This document shows, piece by piece, positions 8,120 through 17,936 of a DNA stretch of 64,000 nucleotides. The stretch comes from Kosakonia oryzendophytica (GTDB lineage Bacteria > Pseudomonadota > Gammaproteobacteria > Enterobacterales > Enterobacteriaceae): NCBI RefSeq assembly GCF_900094925.1, contig NZ_FMAY01000001.1:310001-374000 (forward strand), given 5' to 3'. The position numbers were made by a program, and so were the translations under genes. Positions within the stretch are counted from its first letter, which is position 1. Every line of letters starts with the position of its first letter. A model generated the notes under the pieces. The model was not told where the DNA came from and searched no databases. It saw nothing but the letters and a program-made list of their open reading frames with translations.

Positions 8120-9775
8120 TTACAGCGCGATATCCGCCACGGTTTCGCTGTCGCTCTGCGGATGCAGAGCCGGTTTTTGCACCGGCGGTGTAACATCGGC
8201 AATCAGCGATTCGTCACATTTCAGCCCCAGAATCTCGCTGGTGTAACGCAGCTCAGCGTCAGCAGCGTCAATATTACCGTTCAGTTCAGTGCCGAATGAA
8301 GGGATGATCTCTTTCAGTTTTGCCTGCCAGCTTGCGGAAGCAAACCGTTCCGTGAACACTTTCTCCATCAGCTCCAGCATAATCGGCGCAGCGGTCGATG
8401 CCCCCGGCGATGCCCCTAACAGCGCGGCGATAGTACCTTCTTTATCACTGACCACTTCAGTACCCAGTCGCAACACCCCGCCCTTGCCGGATTCACGCTT
8501 GATGATCTGCACACGCTGACCAGCCTGCCATAAACGCCAGTCTTCTTTCATCGCCAACGGGTAGTATTCGCGCAGTGCATCAAAACGATCGTCTTCATTT
8601 TGCAGCACCTGACTGACCAGATATTTTACCAGGCTAAAATTGGTCATGCCGACAGTCAGCATTGGCAGTACGTTGGAGGTATTGGTGGAGCGAAGCAGAT
8701 CCCATAATGATCCGTTTTTCAGGAAACGCGTCGAGAAGGTGGCAAACGGCCCAAACAGCAGCACACGCTTACCGTCAATAATACGCGTATCAATATGCGG
8801 CACTGACATCGGCGGCGCGCCCACGGTAGCCTGACCGTAGACTTTTGCCAGATGGTGATTCACCACGTCCGGGTTTTCGGAAACAAGAAACTGGCCGCCC
8901 ACCGGGAAACCGGCATAATCCGCCGCTTCCGGAATGCCAGATTCTTGCAGCAGCTTAAGCGCCGCACCACCCGCGCCAATAAAGATAAACTTCGCCCGGA
9001 TTACCTGCTCACCGCCGCCTTTCAGCGAATGGAGTGTCACGCTCCAGCTATTATCCGCATTGCGCTTGAGACCACGCACTTCCGTACCCAGTTGCAGTGA
9101 GAAGTTCTCTTTTTTCTGCAATGCGCCAATCATCTGGCGGGTCAGCTCACCAAAGTTCACGTCGGTGCCAATTTCCGTCCGGGTGGCCGCAATTTTCTGC
9201 TTCGCGTCGCGCCCTTCCATCACCAGCGGCGCCCACTGTCTGATCTGCTCAGCATCTTCGGAATAGCGCATGCCGCGGAACAAGGAACTCTGCTGCAGCG
9301 CTTTATAGCGTGCGCGCAGGAAGTTGACATTGTCATCGCCCCACACAAGGCTCATGTGCGGCACGGTATTAATAAAGGAGCGGGGGTTCTTGAGCACACC
9401 GGTTTTCACCTGATGCGCCCAAAACTGGCGAGAAATACGAAAGGCTTCGTTGATTTCAATCGCTTTTTTGATACTGATGGTGCCATCCGCACTTTGCGGC
9501 GTGTAGTTCAGTTCCATTAATGCGGCATGCCCGGTTCCGGCGTTGTTCCAGCCATTCGAACTCTCTTCCGCCAGGGCATCCAGCCGCTCTACCATGGTGA
9601 TCGACCAGTCGGGCTCCAGCTCTTGCAGCCAGGTTCCCAGCGTGGCGCTCATGATCCCACCACCAATTAAAAGCACATCTGTTTCCTGCTCTTTCGATGC
9701 GGAACCTTTTGCTGCTTTCGAGACAGCATTTAGCCCGACAGCCATCGAAAACAGCCTGGCAGTCATTTTTTTCAT
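8120..9775 (-). CDS. mqo: Malate:quinone oxidoreductase
   Basis: Mqo is a peripheral membrane FAD enzyme that oxidises malate to oxaloacetate and passes electrons to the quinone pool, bypassing NAD-linked malate dehydrogenase. The 551-residue protein is close to E. coli Mqo (548). The N-terminus has a hydrophobic leader-like segment ([24 protein letters not shown]), then the FAD-binding dinucleotide fold [15 protein letters not shown] near residue 32. Family motifs follow: [41 protein letters not shown] and [15 protein letters not shown]. The C-terminal DIAL tail is also kept. It has its own terminator at 8068-8100. Confidence 0.96.
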   Translation of the reverse strand: MKKMTARLFSMAVGLNAVSKAAKGSASKEQETDVLLIGGGIMSATLGTWLQELEPDWSITMVERLDALAEESSNGWNNAGTGHAALMELNYTPQSADGTISIKKAIEINEAFRISRQFWAHQVKTGVLKNPRSFINTVPHMSLVWGDDNVNFLRARYKALQQSSLFRGMRYSEDAEQIRQWAPLVMEGRDAKQKIAATRTEIGTDVNFGELTRQMIGALQKKENFSLQLGTEVRGLKRNADNSWSVTLHSLKGGGEQVIRAKFIFIGAGGAALKLLQESGIPEAADYAGFPVGGQFLVSENPDVVNHHLAKVYGQATVGAPPMSVPHIDTRIIDGKRVLLFGPFATFSTRFLKNGSLWDLLRSTNTSNVLPMLTVGMTNFSLVKYLVSQVLQNEDDRFDALREYYPLAMKEDWRLWQAGQRVQIIKRESGKGGVLRLGTEVVSDKEGTIAALLGASPGASTAAPIMLELMEKVFTERFASASWQAKLKEIIPSFGTELNGNIDAADAELRYTSEILGLKCDESLIADVTPPVQKPALHPQSDSETVADIAL

Positions 9776-10047
9776 GTTGTCATTGCCTTACTTTTAGTGC
9801 TGTTTTATTCGCATTTATTGAGGGTAAAGTCGTTAGCGCTTCTAACGTAGCACTTACACAATGAGATTTAAATAATGTTTAATCATTAAATTTCCATTGT
9901 ATAAATGTTACTAATAAGTTGATTTTTTGCATTAGATTTAACGCATTTCGCTGGTCATAAACGGCCAGAGTCTGCTATAGTTTTGCGTTTCTCCACCTGC
10001 CCGAACGCCTTTTCCTGCGCGAAGAAGCCTCTCACCTACACAATCTT
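9776..10047. other. mqo upstream region, AT-rich, no gene
   Basis: This 272-base stretch lies between the mqo start and the SulP remnant. The first 170 bases are AT-rich (for example AATGTTTAATCATTAAATTT at about 9872-9892) and resemble a target for ArcA or another global regulator, but I cannot assign a site. A TATAGT hexamer near 9976 could be the old -10 element of the decayed transporter gene. No open frame is convincing. Confidence 0.5.
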
Positions 10048-10560
10048 ATGACCCAAAAAGCAAGCCATTTTGCACTGCTGAGAAACGATGATCTTCGCTC
10101 GCGGCAGTTGTTCACCCGCGCAGTAGAGAGCACTGAGTCCTGAAGCGATCTCGTTTTCGGTGAGAGCCTGGGGTTGCCCCGAAAGTGAGTCTGATTGCCT
10201 CTGTTGTACGGTGCCTTTCCATGTCGTTATTCGGTGGACGGCTGGCAATGATAATGGCAGCGGCAGGACCAGTCGCATTAGTTATCGGACCGAGGTTTCA
10301 TCAAAACGGTGTGGAATACATTTTGCCTGCACTATTGCTGGCGGGAGTCATTCAAATCATTTTGGGGCTGACCGGCATGACGTGCCTGATGCGTTTTATT
10401 CCGCACGCGGTGATGACCGGTTTTGTTAACGCGCCGGACAGCCTGATTTTTGTTTTTCTGGCGCAGAGCTGCGCTGATTGTGGCGCTGTTTGTCCTGATC
10501 TTACTGATCGTGCTGTGGTTGCCGCGCTGGCGGTCACGCCCGCGAAGTGGCGGAAGAAAC
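10048..10560 (+). pseudogene. SulP-family anion transporter remnant (frameshifted, 3' truncated)
   Basis: Joining three frames gives a recognisable N-terminal part of a SulP sulfate/bicarbonate-type transporter. It starts with ATG 10048 (MTQKASHFALLRNDDL). After damaged sequence it resumes at about 10130 (ALSPEAISFSV, matching the family's ALVPEAIAFS), then shifts at about 10170 to VAPKVSLIASVV. That frame continues through LFGGRLAMIMAAAGPVALVIG, YILPALLLAGVIQIILG and LMRFIPHAVMTGFVNA. A further shift near 10465 leads to ALIVALFVLILLIVLWLPRW. Only about 160 of the roughly 490 residues are represented; the remaining helices and STAS domain are gone. It abuts the 3' end of mgtE. A stop codon, at least two frameshifts and the truncation make a functional product very unlikely. 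Confidence 0.8.
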
Positions 10561-10566
10561 CGCAAG

Positions 10567-12003
10567 CTACAGCAGAAACAGTGTTGCCAGCCCGAGAAAA
10601 ATAAAGAAACCACCGGTATCGGTAATCGCGGTGATCATCACGCTGGAGCCGACCGCCGGGTCGCGCCCCAGCCGGGTCATGATCATCGGGATTAATACTC
10701 CCATTAGCGCGGCCATCAGCAGGTTCAGCACCATCGCCAGCGTCATGACACCACCGAGTGCGGCATCGTCATACAACCACCAGGTCACCCCTCCCATGAT
10801 CCCGCCCCACACCAGGCCGTTAATCAGCGCTACCCCCATCTCGCGCAGAATCAAAAAGGTAATGTTACCCGGCTGAATGTTCTGTAGCGCCAGCGCCCGG
10901 ACAATCATGGTAATGGTCTGATTACCGGTGTTACCGCCGATCCCGGCAACGATAGGCATCAGCGACGCCAGCGCCACCAGTTGCGAAATCGTATGTTCAA
11001 AACCGTCAATAACCCTGGAGGCGATAAACGCCGTGCACAAATTGGTCGCCAGCCACACCCAGCGCGTTCTTACGGCTTTGGTCACTGGCGCAAACACATC
11101 TTCTTCCGTGCTCAGGCCGCCCATCTGGCGCATATCATTGTCGGTTTCTTCGTATACCACATTGACGATCTCATCAATCGTCAGACGCCCCATCAGCATG
11201 CCATTACTGTCTACCACCGCCGCACTGACCAGATTGTCACGTTCAAAGGTACGAGCAACCTTCTCCGCGTCATCCTCTGGCGAAAACATCACCGGATCGG
11301 CATCCATCACGTCGCTTACCCGCTTGCCTGCAGCATTAAGCAAAATGGTTTGCAGCCCGAGTTCTCCCACCAGGCGGTTATCACGCCCGATAACAAACAA
11401 CTTATCGGTGTTTTCCGGCATCCTGCCAAGCCTGCGCAAATAGCGCTGTACCGCCGCCAGCGTCACCTCTGAACGAACGGTGATAACTTCGAACTCCATG
11501 AGCGCGCCAACACAATTTTTAGCGTAACGCATCACCTGGCGGACACGGGCGCGTTCTGCCGGCGGCAGCGTGGCCATTAACCGCCCGATGAGATTCCGCG
11601 GTAGGTGCTGCACCAGCCAGATCCTATCGTCGATATCCACGGTTTCCAGGATGGCGAGCAGTGCGCGATCGCTCATTTCATCAATCAGGTCATCCCAGAC
11701 ATTTTCCGAGGCTTCAAGCAACACTTTCCCGCGTTTGCCATCCTCCACCAGCCGCCATAATGCATGGCGTTCATCCACGGGTAACGCTTCAAGCGTGTCA
11801 GCCAAATCTGGCGGTGGCAAATGGGACACCAGCGCACGGACTTCCGCCAGGTCCTGATCGAGCCTTTCCCCATCCAACTGCTCGACGAGAGTGATCTCGC
11901 CCAGTAGCGTCGCGGTAAGCGTTTTATGGGTCGTCAGTAGCCAAATCAGGCGCGCACGCTCCTCTTCGCGCAGTTTGACACTGTTTTTCTTCATCACCGA
12001 CAT
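10567..12003 (-). CDS. mgtE: Magnesium transporter, MgtE family
   Basis: MgtE is a homodimeric Mg2+ channel gated by its cytosolic domains. The 478-residue protein shows the full layout. There is an N-terminal superhelical MgtE_N domain (about residues 35-140) and paired CBS domains (about 145-270, with VSDVMDADPVMFSPEDDAEK and RLTIDEIVNVVYEE). A plug helix follows, then five membrane helices (from about 290) that include the channel signature GIGGNTGNQTITMIVRALAL. The ATG at 12003 is favoured because AGGGA stands 7 bases upstream; the later ATG codons lack a site. E. coli K-12 does not have this family. The gene stands between the SulP remnant and yojI on the same strand as yojI, but the yojI terminator separates them. 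Confidence 0.93.
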   Translation of the reverse strand: MSVMKKNSVKLREEERARLIWLLTTHKTLTATLLGEITLVEQLDGERLDQDLAEVRALVSHLPPPDLADTLEALPVDERHALWRLVEDGKRGKVLLEASENVWDDLIDEMSDRALLAILETVDIDDRIWLVQHLPRNLIGRLMATLPPAERARVRQVMRYAKNCVGALMEFEVITVRSEVTLAAVQRYLRRLGRMPENTDKLFVIGRDNRLVGELGLQTILLNAAGKRVSDVMDADPVMFSPEDDAEKVARTFERDNLVSAAVVDSNGMLMGRLTIDEIVNVVYEETDNDMRQMGGLSTEEDVFAPVTKAVRTRWVWLATNLCTAFIASRVIDGFEHTISQLVALASLMPIVAGIGGNTGNQTITMIVRALALQNIQPGNITFLILREMGVALINGLVWGGIMGGVTWWLYDDAALGGVMTLAMVLNLLMAALMGVLIPMIMTRLGRDPAVGSSVMITAITDTGGFFIFLGLATLFLL

Positions 12004-12107
12004 TGGACTGTCCCTGAATGGTAAAAAGCTCCGACAAACCGAAGCAGAACAGCGTTAAGCATAGCGGGTGAGTTTGTAAAAAATAATAAACGGCGGGAGT
12101 GTCCGGG

Positions 12108-12141
12108 CAAAAAAACAGCACGCCCCTGCAATGCAGGGGCG
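12108..12141 (-). terminator. intrinsic terminator of yojI
   Basis: On the minus strand CGCCCCTGCA and TGCAGGGGCG form a 10-bp inverted repeat with an almost absent loop, followed after a few bases by a run of seven T residues. It starts just after the yojI stop. Confidence 0.85.
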
Positions 12142-12148
12142 CGGATAA

Positions 12149-13792
12149 TCAGGCGGTACGGGCAACCGCGTCTCGGGAGGCCTTTTCGCGTTCTTCACCG
12201 ACCAGTTCGCTCAACTGGCCGTCGCGCATCTCCAGCAGGCGGTCGGCGTGAATAAAGTAGTGATCATCATGGCTGATCGCAAAAATGGTTTTCCCCCTTT
12301 GCTGCATCAACGGCAATAGCACCTGGTAGAAGTCGCGACGGAAATGGGGATCCTGATCCGCAGCCCACTCATCAAGCAGCAAAATGTCGCGCTCTTCCGC
12401 CAGTGCCAGCAGCAGCGCGACGCGCTTTTTCTGCCCTTTCGACAGTTTTAAATTCAGGATCTTACCGTTGTTCAGCTCCAGCTTATGCGCCATTTTTAAC
12501 TGTTCCAGCCATGTGTCCACCAGTGCCGGATCCGCCTGTTTCCCCTCCGGCCCCAGCAAATCGTCAAACAGCCAGACATCGGTAAACACCGCGGAGAAGA
12601 GCTTGCGGTAATCTTCCGGTTTGTCGTGCGCCACGGGTTTGCCATCCAGCAGGATCTCACCGGATGCCGGCTGATATAGCCCGGTCAGCAGCATTGCCAG
12701 CGTCGATTTGCCGCTCCCGTTACCGCCGATCAAAAACACCAGCTCGCCGCGATTAAGGATCATATTGACCGGACCAATCGCAAAGTCATTATCCTGATAT
12801 TTAAAGGTGACATTGCGCAGCTCCAGCGTTTGCCAGCCAGCAAACGACTGCGGACGGGGGAACGCGGGTTGGTACGGTGCCAGCGCAAACTTTTTCAGTT
12901 TATTAAAGGCGACCTGAGCGCTTAACAGCGTCGGCAATGCGCCCACGGCGGAGAGCAACGGCGTGCGCAGAAACAGCAGAGTAAGCGAATAGGTCGCCGC
13001 TACGTTAGTGTCGGCCCAGCCAAGACTGTTTGCCATCCAGAAGACAAGCCCAATGGCACCGAGCATCATGATATTCGACCAGTTCACCGCGCTCAGGTGA
13101 AAGGTGTCGGCGCGAATAATATGATGGCGGTATTGGCGCGCATCCGGCAGATATATCTGTTCAAAAATATGTTCCGCACGCTCGCGGTTCAGATTCAGCT
13201 CTTTACGTCCTTCCAGTACGGTCTGGAAATCGTTATAGAGCTTATCTTCCGTCTCACGCAGCGTCGCCATATGTTTGTAAACGCGGGAGACCAGCACAAA
13301 ACCGCCCCAGATGGTCAGCGCCATCCACAGCGCGGTAACCACCAGCATCTTACCGGAGAGCATGGCGAGATAGATGCATGAGCCAAGGGTCAGGATGATC
13401 CCCTGCACCAGTTCTGGCAGGCGCACGAATGCAATGGTGATATTACGGACATCACTGGTTAGCCCTGCCAGCAATGCTGCGCTGCCCAACTGCTCGATCC
13501 GCTCTACCGGCGTGTCGAGAATGCGTTTGATAAATTCGCTGCGCAGGCGGTAAACGAAGTGATGACCGAGGGTGGTCAGCGCAAGTTGCGAACCTAGCGT
13601 GACCGCCATCAGCAACAGCAGCAAACCGAGAAATTCCGGAAGCACCGTCAATGAAATATCCACGGTTTCTATTAATCGCTGGTTAATAAAGGCAATCAGT
13701 CCGATGCCTAAGGCGGCGCTTACCAGGGTGAGCGCCAGTACGGCCACAAACGGCCAGCGATACTGCCGCCAGACAAGAAGAAGGAGTTGCAT
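12149..13792 (-). CDS. yojI: ABC exporter YojI
   Basis: YojI is a cyclic-peptide-exporter-type ABC transporter. In E. coli it exports the lasso peptide microcin J25 together with TolC. The 547-residue protein (the E. coli length) fuses a six-helix membrane domain (about residues 1-310) to an ATPase domain. The Walker A motif is [10 protein letters not shown] (about residue 355), the ABC signature is LSKGQKKR, and the Walker B region is [13 protein letters not shown]. The H-loop His lies in [10 protein letters not shown]. It is flanked by its own terminator downstream and by the alkB terminator upstream, so it forms a single-gene unit. Confidence 0.94.
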   Translation of the reverse strand: MQLLLLVWRQYRWPFVAVLALTLVSAALGIGLIAFINQRLIETVDISLTVLPEFLGLLLLLMAVTLGSQLALTTLGHHFVYRLRSEFIKRILDTPVERIEQLGSAALLAGLTSDVRNITIAFVRLPELVQGIILTLGSCIYLAMLSGKMLVVTALWMALTIWGGFVLVSRVYKHMATLRETEDKLYNDFQTVLEGRKELNLNRERAEHIFEQIYLPDARQYRHHIIRADTFHLSAVNWSNIMMLGAIGLVFWMANSLGWADTNVAATYSLTLLFLRTPLLSAVGALPTLLSAQVAFNKLKKFALAPYQPAFPRPQSFAGWQTLELRNVTFKYQDNDFAIGPVNMILNRGELVFLIGGNGSGKSTLAMLLTGLYQPASGEILLDGKPVAHDKPEDYRKLFSAVFTDVWLFDDLLGPEGKQADPALVDTWLEQLKMAHKLELNNGKILNLKLSKGQKKRVALLLALAEERDILLLDEWAADQDPHFRRDFYQVLLPLMQQRGKTIFAISHDDHYFIHADRLLEMRDGQLSELVGEEREKASRDAVARTA

Positions 13793-13807
13793 AAAACGAC
13801 CCGGTCA

Positions 13808-13838
13808 ACAAAAACAGCCAGCAGTGTAAACGGCTGGC
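13808..13838 (-). terminator. intrinsic terminator of ada-alkB
   Basis: On the minus strand GCCAGC-N10-GCTGGC is followed by TGTTTTTG. It is located 28 bases past the alkB stop and just before yojI. Confidence 0.7.
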
Positions 13839-13865
13839 AATTTACATCAAGAATAATTCTTATTT

Positions 13866-14516
13866 TTATTTGCTGTTACTGGCATGACGAAAAGTGAGAT
13901 TGTAACGGCATTCACCGGTGATCGGGTGGTAACCCGCTTTCAGCGGCGCAATACCATGATAATAGAGCCGCGACTCGCCCCCCCAGACCACAATATCCCC
14001 ATGTTCCAGCATCAGTCGCTGTAGCGGATCGTTGCGTTTGAGCCCACCGAATTGGAATATTGCCGGTAATCCCAGAGACACCGAAACGATAGGCGCGCGC
14101 AGATCCGGTTCATCTTTATCCTGATGCAGTGAGAGTTTCGCGCCAGGTGCATAACGGTTGATCAAACAGGCATCCGGTCTGAAGTCAGGGTATCCTGCAG
14201 CAGTGCTGGCCTTCTGACACAGCGCCAGGAACGCCTCTGGGATGGCCGGCCACGGACGTTGGGTTTGCGGATCGACGGGAGCATAGAGGTAACCGTACTG
14301 GTCGGTCGTCCAGCCAAGCGCGCCGCAATTGGTCATTGCCACGGACATGGTATACCCGCCGGGCGTCACCATATGGCGCAGCGGCGACTGGCTAATAACC
14401 TGTCCAATCCCGCGCATCAACGCCTCAGTGTCTGGCAGGGCAAAACGTCTCAGCACAACGGCGCCGGGCGCAAGCGACTCCTGCCAGGGTTCTTCATCCG
14501 CAAACAAATCAAGCAT
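13866..14516 (-). CDS. alkB: Alpha-ketoglutarate-dependent DNA repair dioxygenase AlkB
   Basis: AlkB removes methyl groups from 1-methyladenine and 3-methylcytosine in DNA by oxidative demethylation, using Fe(II), 2-oxoglutarate and O2. The 216-residue protein equals the E. coli length. The iron ligands His131 and Asp133 are visible in LSLHQDKDEPD; the third His is in YYHGIAPL and the 2-oxoglutarate-binding Arg pair is in CRYNLTFRHA. Its ATG shares one base with the ada stop (TGATG), so translation is probably coupled. This is the adaptive-response operon arrangement of E. coli. Confidence 0.97.
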   Translation of the reverse strand: MLDLFADEEPWQESLAPGAVVLRRFALPDTEALMRGIGQVISQSPLRHMVTPGGYTMSVAMTNCGALGWTTDQYGYLYAPVDPQTQRPWPAIPEAFLALCQKASTAAGYPDFRPDACLINRYAPGAKLSLHQDKDEPDLRAPIVSVSLGLPAIFQFGGLKRNDPLQRLMLEHGDIVVWGGESRLYYHGIAPLKAGYHPITGECRYNLTFRHASNSK

Positions 14517-15577
14517 CAGGTCTCCTCTTTATTCTCTTCCCGCTGCAGCAATTGCGCTTTGCGCGCCGCCCCCCAGCGATAACCGGAGAGTGCACCATCG
14601 CCCCGCACCACGCGGTGACAGGGAATAATAATCGCCAGTTTGTTTGCCGCACAGGCACTGGCAACGGCCCTCACAGCACGAGGTTTGCCTATCTTTTGCG
14701 CCAGTGTCTGGTAACTCACGGTCTCCCCCACCGGGATCTCACGCAACGCCTGCCATACCTGCAGTTGAAAAGCCGTTCCGCGTAAATCCAGCGGTAAGCT
14801 GAAAGGAGAATCCGTATTGTCGATGCGCTGGATCACCTGCGCCACGCGTCGGGTAAAAGGTTCATCCCCCTGCGCCCGATGCGCATGCGGAAAGATAGCA
14901 CTCAGTTCAGCAATCAATTGCTCATCGCTGTCTGCCAGCAAAATGGCACAAATACCCCGCGCGCTCTCTGCCACCAGGCAGCGTCCCAGCGAACAGTCGC
15001 TCAACGTAAACCAGACCGCTGTATCGTCCCCTCCCGCGCGGAACTGACGCGCCGTCATGCCCAGCGAGGCGTCCGCGTGGCGGTAATAAGTACTGCTGTC
15101 CGGGAAACCTGCTGCCAGCACTGCGTCGGTCACCGTGTCACTCTGTGCAAGCGTCGCGCGTAAGCGACGGGCGCGAAATGCCTGTTGCCAGGCTTTTGGC
15201 GTCATCCCGGTGGCGGATTTAAATAGACGATGAAAATGGTAGGGACTCATCGCCGCCTGCTCGGCAAGCCGCGCCAGTGTGACAGGCGCATCCTGTTCTA
15301 ACAGACGGCAGGCAGCGGCGATTTTATCCAGCCGCTGTTGCTGCGGATGGAGGGTATCCGGCCGGCAGCGTTTGCACGGGCGAAAACCGGCAGCCACGGC
15401 ACTTTGCGCGTCCGGGTAAAAACGCACATTCTGGCGCAGCGCATGGCGCGCCGTGCAGGAGGGGCGGCAAAAAATACCGGTGGTCAGTACGGCAAAAACG
15501 AACTGACCATCAGCCTGTGGGCTGCGCGCCAGCACCGCCTGCCAGCGCTGTTCATCAGTTAAAATGGCGTTATTCAT
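14516..15577 (-). CDS. ada: Ada, methyltransferase and transcriptional activator of the adaptive response
   Basis: Ada repairs methylphosphotriesters and O6-methylguanine in DNA. When methylated it activates ada-alkB and related genes. The start at 15577 (MNNAILTDEQRWQ) has an AGGAG site and gives 353 residues (E. coli 354). The N-terminal domain carries the zinc cysteines Cys37, Cys41, Cys68 and Cys71, of which Cys37 is the expected methyl acceptor. An AraC-type helix-turn-helix follows (LARLAEQAAMSPYHFHRLFKSATG). The C-terminal methyltransferase has the active-site motif IIPCHRVV with Cys320. A longer frame to 15640 lacks a ribosome binding site. An Ada box stands upstream at 15643-15655. 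Confidence 0.97.
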   Translation of the reverse strand: MNNAILTDEQRWQAVLARSPQADGQFVFAVLTTGIFCRPSCTARHALRQNVRFYPDAQSAVAAGFRPCKRCRPDTLHPQQQRLDKIAAACRLLEQDAPVTLARLAEQAAMSPYHFHRLFKSATGMTPKAWQQAFRARRLRATLAQSDTVTDAVLAAGFPDSSTYYRHADASLGMTARQFRAGGDDTAVWFTLSDCSLGRCLVAESARGICAILLADSDEQLIAELSAIFPHAHRAQGDEPFTRRVAQVIQRIDNTDSPFSLPLDLRGTAFQLQVWQALREIPVGETVSYQTLAQKIGKPRAVRAVASACAANKLAIIIPCHRVVRGDGALSGYRWGAARKAQLLQREENKEET

Positions 15578-15642
15578 GTCAGGCTCCTTATATAAGCTTA
15601 GCCTCACTGTGCCCGTTAGCGCGCTTTCTGACACCCGCAATC

Positions 15643-15655
15643 TTGCGGTTTAATT
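15643..15655 (-). promoter_or_regulatory. Ada box (methylated-Ada binding site)
   Basis: On the minus strand AATTAAACCGCAA contains the AAT-N6-GCAA pattern bound by methylated Ada. It lies 66-78 bases upstream of the ada ATG and overlaps the apbE stop codon. E. coli ada has AATTAAAGCGCAA at the equivalent place (recalled), so one base of the spacer differs. Confidence 0.65.
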
Positions 15656-16687
15656 TTTTTCGCTGATTAGAAAAGCGGAGAACTGTGGCGACATCCAGGT
15701 GGTGAAGCCCTCTCCCTGTTTGATTATCATAAATACCGCCAATCCTTCGCGTTTCACCACCTCTTTTGCCTGCTCCGTACCGAGCACCATCAACCCGGTG
15801 TCCCAGGCATCCGCTTCCAGCGCCGTTGGTGCGATCACCGTAACGGAGACCAGCGCATGCTGAATCGGCTGCCCGCTGCGCGGGTCAATAATGTGCGAGA
15901 TGCGTTTGCCATCAAGTTCGTAGTAATTACGATAGCTGCCGGAGGTGCTGATACCATGCCCGTTGATGTCCACGATCGCCTGGGCGGCATTTTCGCGATC
16001 GGTAGGTTTCTGAATCGCCACTCGCCAGGGTTGCCCCTGGCCATTCATGCCACGACTGGCGAGCGCACCGCCAACGGACACCAGATAGCGGGCGATCCCT
16101 TCCTGCTCCATCAGTTGCGCCAGATGATCCGCCGCATAGCCCTCGCCCACTGTTGATAAATCGACAAACAGATCCGGCAGATCTTTTTGCAGGAACTGTT
16201 CACCTGCACGGTTAATGACCGTTAAATGGGCCAGCCCTGTGCGCGCTTTTGCCGCGTCAATCTGCGCGTGTTCCGGCGTTTTGACCGGCTGTTTGTCTGG
16301 CCCGAACCCCCACAAATTCACCAGAGGCCCCACCGTAATATCCATCGCGCCGTCGGTTTTTTCGCCAACGCGTAACGCTGTAGTGACGATATCCGCCATA
16401 GCGGCGCTGACGGGCCAGGGCGCGGTGCTGGCGGAATGGTTAAAACGCATCAACGCAGAGTCGTTCTTCCAGGTGGACAGTAAGTGGTCATCACCGTCCA
16501 GCTGAGCCTGAATTTTTTGCTGCAACGCCTGCGCCTGTTGTGCATTGATATCCACCACACTGACGCGCCACGAGGTACCCATCGTTTTACCTTCGAGCAC
16601 CGTCGGCGTTGCCAGTTCGCCTCTGTCGCACCCCGCCAGTAATAAAAGCGCCGCTATCAAGCCGGCACGAAGAAAAGTTATCGCCAT
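15650..16687 (-). CDS. apbE: FAD:protein FMN transferase ApbE (lipoprotein)
   Basis: ApbE attaches FMN covalently to threonine residues of periplasm-facing flavoproteins such as subunits of Na+-translocating NADH:quinone reductase and Rnf. The 345-residue protein starts with a lipoprotein signal (MAITFLRAGLIAALLLLAGC) whose lipobox LAGC gives a lipidated Cys19. Family motifs include GTSWRV, DITVGPLVNLWGFGPD, VDLSTVGEGYAADHLA and GISTSGSYRN. The HIIDPRSGQPI and EADAWDTGLMVLG segments belong to the Mg and FAD site. It lies between ompC and ada on the same strand, as in E. coli. Confidence 0.95.
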   Translation of the reverse strand: MAITFLRAGLIAALLLLAGCDRGELATPTVLEGKTMGTSWRVSVVDINAQQAQALQQKIQAQLDGDDHLLSTWKNDSALMRFNHSASTAPWPVSAAMADIVTTALRVGEKTDGAMDITVGPLVNLWGFGPDKQPVKTPEHAQIDAAKARTGLAHLTVINRAGEQFLQKDLPDLFVDLSTVGEGYAADHLAQLMEQEGIARYLVSVGGALASRGMNGQGQPWRVAIQKPTDRENAAQAIVDINGHGISTSGSYRNYYELDGKRISHIIDPRSGQPIQHALVSVTVIAPTALEADAWDTGLMVLGTEQAKEVVKREGLAVFMIIKQGEGFTTWMSPQFSAFLISEKN

Positions 16688-16751
16688 GTTTTATGACCTC
16701 CTTGCTGGCGGCAAGCGTACACCAAATCGTTCCATGTAAGAGATATCGACA

Positions 16752-16778
16752 ATAAAAAAGGGGCCTTTCGGCCCCTGA
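16752..16778 (-). terminator. intrinsic terminator of ompC
   Basis: On the minus strand GGGGCC-GAAA-GGCCCC is followed by TTTTTTATT. The stem is perfect with a stable GAAA tetraloop, placed about 20 bases after the ompC stop. Confidence 0.92.
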
Positions 16779-16796
16779 GCAGTATTGGTTGCTGAC

Positions 16797-17936
16797 TTAG
16801 AACTGGTATACCAGACCCACGCCAACGATGTTGTCGGTACCGATACCGGCAGCACGAGTGAACTCATTTTCATCCAGCAGGTTGATTTTGTAATCAACAT
16901 AGGTGGACATGTTTTTGTTGAAGTAGTAGGTCGCGCCAACGTCGATGTATTTCAGGATATCCTGATCACCGAAGTTAACCGTACCGGTGTTGTTGGTGAT
17001 GTCTTTACCTTTGGACTGCAGGTAAGCGATGGACGGACGCAGACCGAAGTCGAACTGGTACTGTGCAACCACTTCGAAGTTCTGCGCTTTGTTAGCAAAA
17101 CCGTAAGCGGTAGACGGGCTGGAGCCGTTAGAGGTACCAAAACGGGTTGCGTTGTAGGTCTGAGTGTACTGCGCCGCCAGGTAGATATTGTTGGCGTCGT
17201 ATTTCAGACCACCGCTGTATACTTCAGCACGATCGCCTTCACCGTACAGTGCAGCGTTGAGTGCGTTCTGGTCAGCAGTACGACGTGAAGAAGACATCGC
17301 ACCACCCACGCTGAAGCCTGCACCCAGATCGTAGGTCAGGGATGCGCCGTAGCCGTCGCCATTCTGTTGCAATGTGCTACGACCGCTGTTGTTTTCACCG
17401 CTTACGCTGCCGTTTTTGCCCTGATACTGCAGTGCAAAGTTCAGGCCGTTAACCAGACCGAAGAAGTCGGTGTTACGGTAAGTTGCAACGCCGTTAGCAC
17501 GAGATTGCAGGAAGTTATCAGCACCGTAGGTGTCACCGCCGAATTCCGGCAGTACGTCGGTCCAGGAAGTTACGTCGTAGATCACGCCATAGTTACGACC
17601 ATAGTCGATAGAACCGGCATCAGCCACGCGGATACCGGCGAATGCCAGACGGGTCCACGCCTGATTGCTGGAGGATTCAGTATCGTTCGCCTGAACGTTG
17701 TATTCCCATTGACCGTAGCCAGTAACCTGGTCGTTTACCTGAGTTTCGCCTTTAAAGCCGAAACGCACGTATGTCTTGTCACCATCATTGCCTTTGTCGT
17801 CGGAGAAATAGTGCAGGCCGTCGACTTTACCGTACAGATCTAATTTGTTGCCATCTTTGTTATAAACTTCAGCCGCATTTGCTGCGCCTGCTACCAGCAG
17901 AGCCGGTACCAGGAGGGATAGTACTTTAACTTTCAT
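16797..17936 (-). CDS. ompC: Outer-membrane porin OmpC
   Basis: OmpC is a trimeric 16-stranded beta-barrel porin that admits small hydrophilic solutes and many antibiotics. The 379-residue precursor has a Sec signal peptide of 21 residues ([21 protein letters not shown]), then [16 protein letters not shown]. The constriction loop L3 carries PEFGGDTYG. The C-terminus GLVYQF ends in Phe, as the BAM machinery requires. The gene follows the OmpC pattern, with OmpR-site-like sequences upstream, the divergent small RNA gene micF beyond them, and apbE downstream. Surface loops (for example residues 175-200) differ from E. coli, as is normal. Confidence 0.95.
   Translation of the reverse strand: MKVKVLSLLVPALLVAGAANAAEVYNKDGNKLDLYGKVDGLHYFSDDKGNDGDKTYVRFGFKGETQVNDQVTGYGQWEYNVQANDTESSSNQAWTRLAFAGIRVADAGSIDYGRNYGVIYDVTSWTDVLPEFGGDTYGADNFLQSRANGVATYRNTDFFGLVNGLNFALQYQGKNGSVSGENNSGRSTLQQNGDGYGASLTYDLGAGFSVGGAMSSSRRTADQNALNAALYGEGDRAEVYSGGLKYDANNIYLAAQYTQTYNATRFGTSNGSSPSTAYGFANKAQNFEVVAQYQFDFGLRPSIAYLQSKGKDITNNTGTVNFGDQDILKYIDVGATYYFNKNMSTYVDYKINLLDENEFTRAAGIGTDNIVGVGLVYQF

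Noticed and set aside
10036..10613. Several short frames on both strands between mqo and mgtE as separate genes
   Set aside because: Their translations join into one SulP homologue when frameshifts are allowed, so they are pieces of a single pseudogene, or antisense shadows of it.
15635..15660. CCGCAA-TC-TTGCGG plus T-run as a plus-strand terminator
   Set aside because: No gene is transcribed toward it on the plus strand; the palindrome coincides with the Ada box and the end of apbE. A chance terminator-like shape is more likely.
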